Shown here: piece after piece, positions 16,093 through 16,957 of the stretch | How positions within the stretch are numbered: position 1 is the stretch's first letter | Layout of the letters: every line of letters starts with the position of its first letter | NCBI GenBank assembly: GCA_036380435.1 | Contig: DASVES010000269.1 | Coordinates: 1 to 16,957, forward strand | Length of the DNA: 16,957 bases | DNA from: DASQDT01 sp036380435 | Lineage (GTDB): Bacteria > Acidobacteriota > Blastocatellia > Pyrinomonadales > Pyrinomonadaceae | Direction: 5' to 3' | Notes under the pieces: model-generated | What the model saw: only the letters and a program-made list of their open reading frames with translations | What the model was told of the DNA's origin: nothing | The model's database searches: none | Position numbers and translations under genes: made by a program

Positions 16093-16165
16093 GTGATAAG
16101 TGATGAGTGATAAGTGATGAGAAAATCAGTTTCCTTCTTATCACTTATCACTCATCACTTATCAC
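16093..16165. repeat. palindrome with tandem heptamer arms GTGATAA/GTGATGA
   Basis: The left arm (16093-16123) is GTGATAA, GTGATGA, GTGATAA, GTGATGA and GAA. The right arm (16135-16165) is its complement with one G-T wobble, separated by 11 nt. It starts at the base after the mreB stop codon and ends 7 nt before the next start codon, filling almost the whole 80-nt gap. The downstream gene has no visible Shine-Dalgarno beside it. Confidence 0.9.
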
Positions 16166-16172
16166 GGCTTTT

Positions 16173-16957
16173 ATGAGTTTCTTCAAGCGGCAAATACAGG
16201 TCGCGCGGGTGGCGGGAATTCCCGTGCGTATCGACTACCGCTGGTTTCTTGTCTTCGCGCTGTCGGCGTGGGTGCTGGCGGCGAGCTTTCAGCAGCCGGC
16301 GTCGGTGCTGACGCAGGGCGTACATCTGGACGCGGGCGCGGCGTGGCTGGCGGGGGTGGCGACGACAATCGGCCTCTTCATCTCGATCTTCGGCCACGAG
16401 CTTTCGCACGCGCTCGCCGGCCGGATGGAGGGCATCGAGAGTGAGGAGATCGTGCTCCACCCGTTCGGCGGGTTCACCCGGCTGCGGCGCGAGCCGGACA
16501 GCCCGCGCGCCGAGTTTCGCATCGCGATTGCCGGGCCGTCTTCGAGTTTCCTGCTGGCGCTCGTCTTCTTCCTGCTGTTCGCCGCCGCGCGGTTTGCGAA
16601 CTACCGCGCCGTCGCCGCCGGCCTCTCCATCGTCGCCTACTGGAACCTCTTCATCGCCGTCTCGAACCTCCTGCCCGGCTACCCGCTCGACGGCGGACGC
16701 GTGCTGCGCGCCTTTCTGTGGAAGCGTTACGGCCGGCTCGACGAGGCGACGCGCATCGCCTCGCTCGGCGGGCAGCTCATCGCCGGCACGCTCGTCGTCT
16801 TCGGCGTCTACTTTTACTGGAAACTCAACGACGCCTTCCGCGGCCTGTGGCTCGTCCTCATCGGACTCTTCCTGTGGGACGCGGCGCGCTCGGTCTACGG
16901 CGGCCGTCGCCGCGGCGCGCGCACCGTGGCCGACGCGATGGGCGCGCCCGTCGCCGT
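16173..16957 (+). CDS. site-2 protease (M50 family) with a probable C-terminal CBS region, cut by the window end
   Basis: Intramembrane zinc protease; 261 codons are visible and the frame is still open at the last base. Begins MSFFKRQIQVARVAGIPVRIDYRWF, the usual start of this family. The zinc motif HELSH is at residues 75-79, within a transmembrane helix, and the second motif NLLPGYPLDGGR, with D173, completes the active site. Hydrophobic helices lie at about 23-39, 58-83, 122-140, 147-168, 199-216 and 222-238. The final visible residues (ARTVADAMGAP) look like the start of a CBS domain, as in many bacterial members. Such enzymes release membrane-tethered regulators, commonly anti-sigma factors; the substrate here is unknown. 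The start codon directly follows a palindrome and has no evident ribosome binding site. Confidence 0.88.
   Translation, partial: MSFFKRQIQVARVAGIPVRIDYRWFLVFALSAWVLAASFQQPASVLTQGVHLDAGAAWLAGVATTIGLFISIFGHELSHALAGRMEGIESEEIVLHPFGGFTRLRREPDSPRAEFRIAIAGPSSSFLLALVFFLLFAAARFANYRAVAAGLSIVAYWNLFIAVSNLLPGYPLDGGRVLRAFLWKRYGRLDEATRIASLGGQLIAGTLVVFGVYFYWKLNDAFRGLWLVLIGLFLWDAARSVYGGRRRGARTVADAMGAPVA

Overview
The window is GC-rich and bacterial. Gene content and style suggest a Gram-negative soil-type bacterium, most likely Acidobacteriota (Blastocatellia-like). The pointers are a coiled-coil plus beta-barrel putative porin, secreted right-handed beta-helix proteins of the 'NPCSRTAPC' type, a secreted imidazolonepropionase-like amidohydrolase, an FHA-GAF-adenylate cyclase, and intergenic palindromes built of short tandem words. 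This placement is inference; no marker gene is present.

Layout. 1-634: end of a sigma-70-like regulator. 635-885: AT-rich island with a repeated 9-mer. 886-1191: small minus-strand ORFs. 1207-2208: a complete IS630-family element with TA duplication, 27-bp inverted ends and a two-frame transposase joined at an A8 run. 2211-2513: probable gene remnant and leader. 2514-3473: exported beta-helix protein. 3743-5014 (minus): exported amidohydrolase. 5348-6211: second beta-helix protein without a signal peptide, behind a good sigma-70-type promoter. 6735-7643: zinc-ribbon membrane protein. 7742-12305 (minus): porin, then two paralogous ATP-grasp ligases. 12667-14394: FHA-GAF-class III cyclase. 14475-14936: DoxX-like membrane protein. 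14989-16092: divergent MreB. 16173-end: site-2 protease (M50), cut by the window edge.

The most unusual aspect lies between the genes. Five genes (zinc-ribbon protein, both ATP-grasp ligases, porin, mreB) are followed within 0-5 nt of the stop codon by a long palindrome; the zinc-ribbon gene and the first ATP-grasp gene converge on the same one. There are thus four such palindromes, with 26-32 bp arms made of short tandem words. The word differs at each site (TTCAAAG, GGGGTAA, GTGATAA/GTGATGA, and a 10-mer containing GAGCGG). Three of the four have a period of 7 or near 7. A second class, found twice in opposite orientation (6542-6665 and 12470-12596), has AGCNNNN heptamer arms around a conserved core of about 58-60 nt and looks like a dispersed repeat family.

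Functional links are modest. The porin and ATP-grasp genes form a same-strand block, possibly one transcription unit punctuated by palindromes. The mreB and M50 genes are adjacent on the plus strand, separated only by a palindrome. The rest are probably single-gene units.
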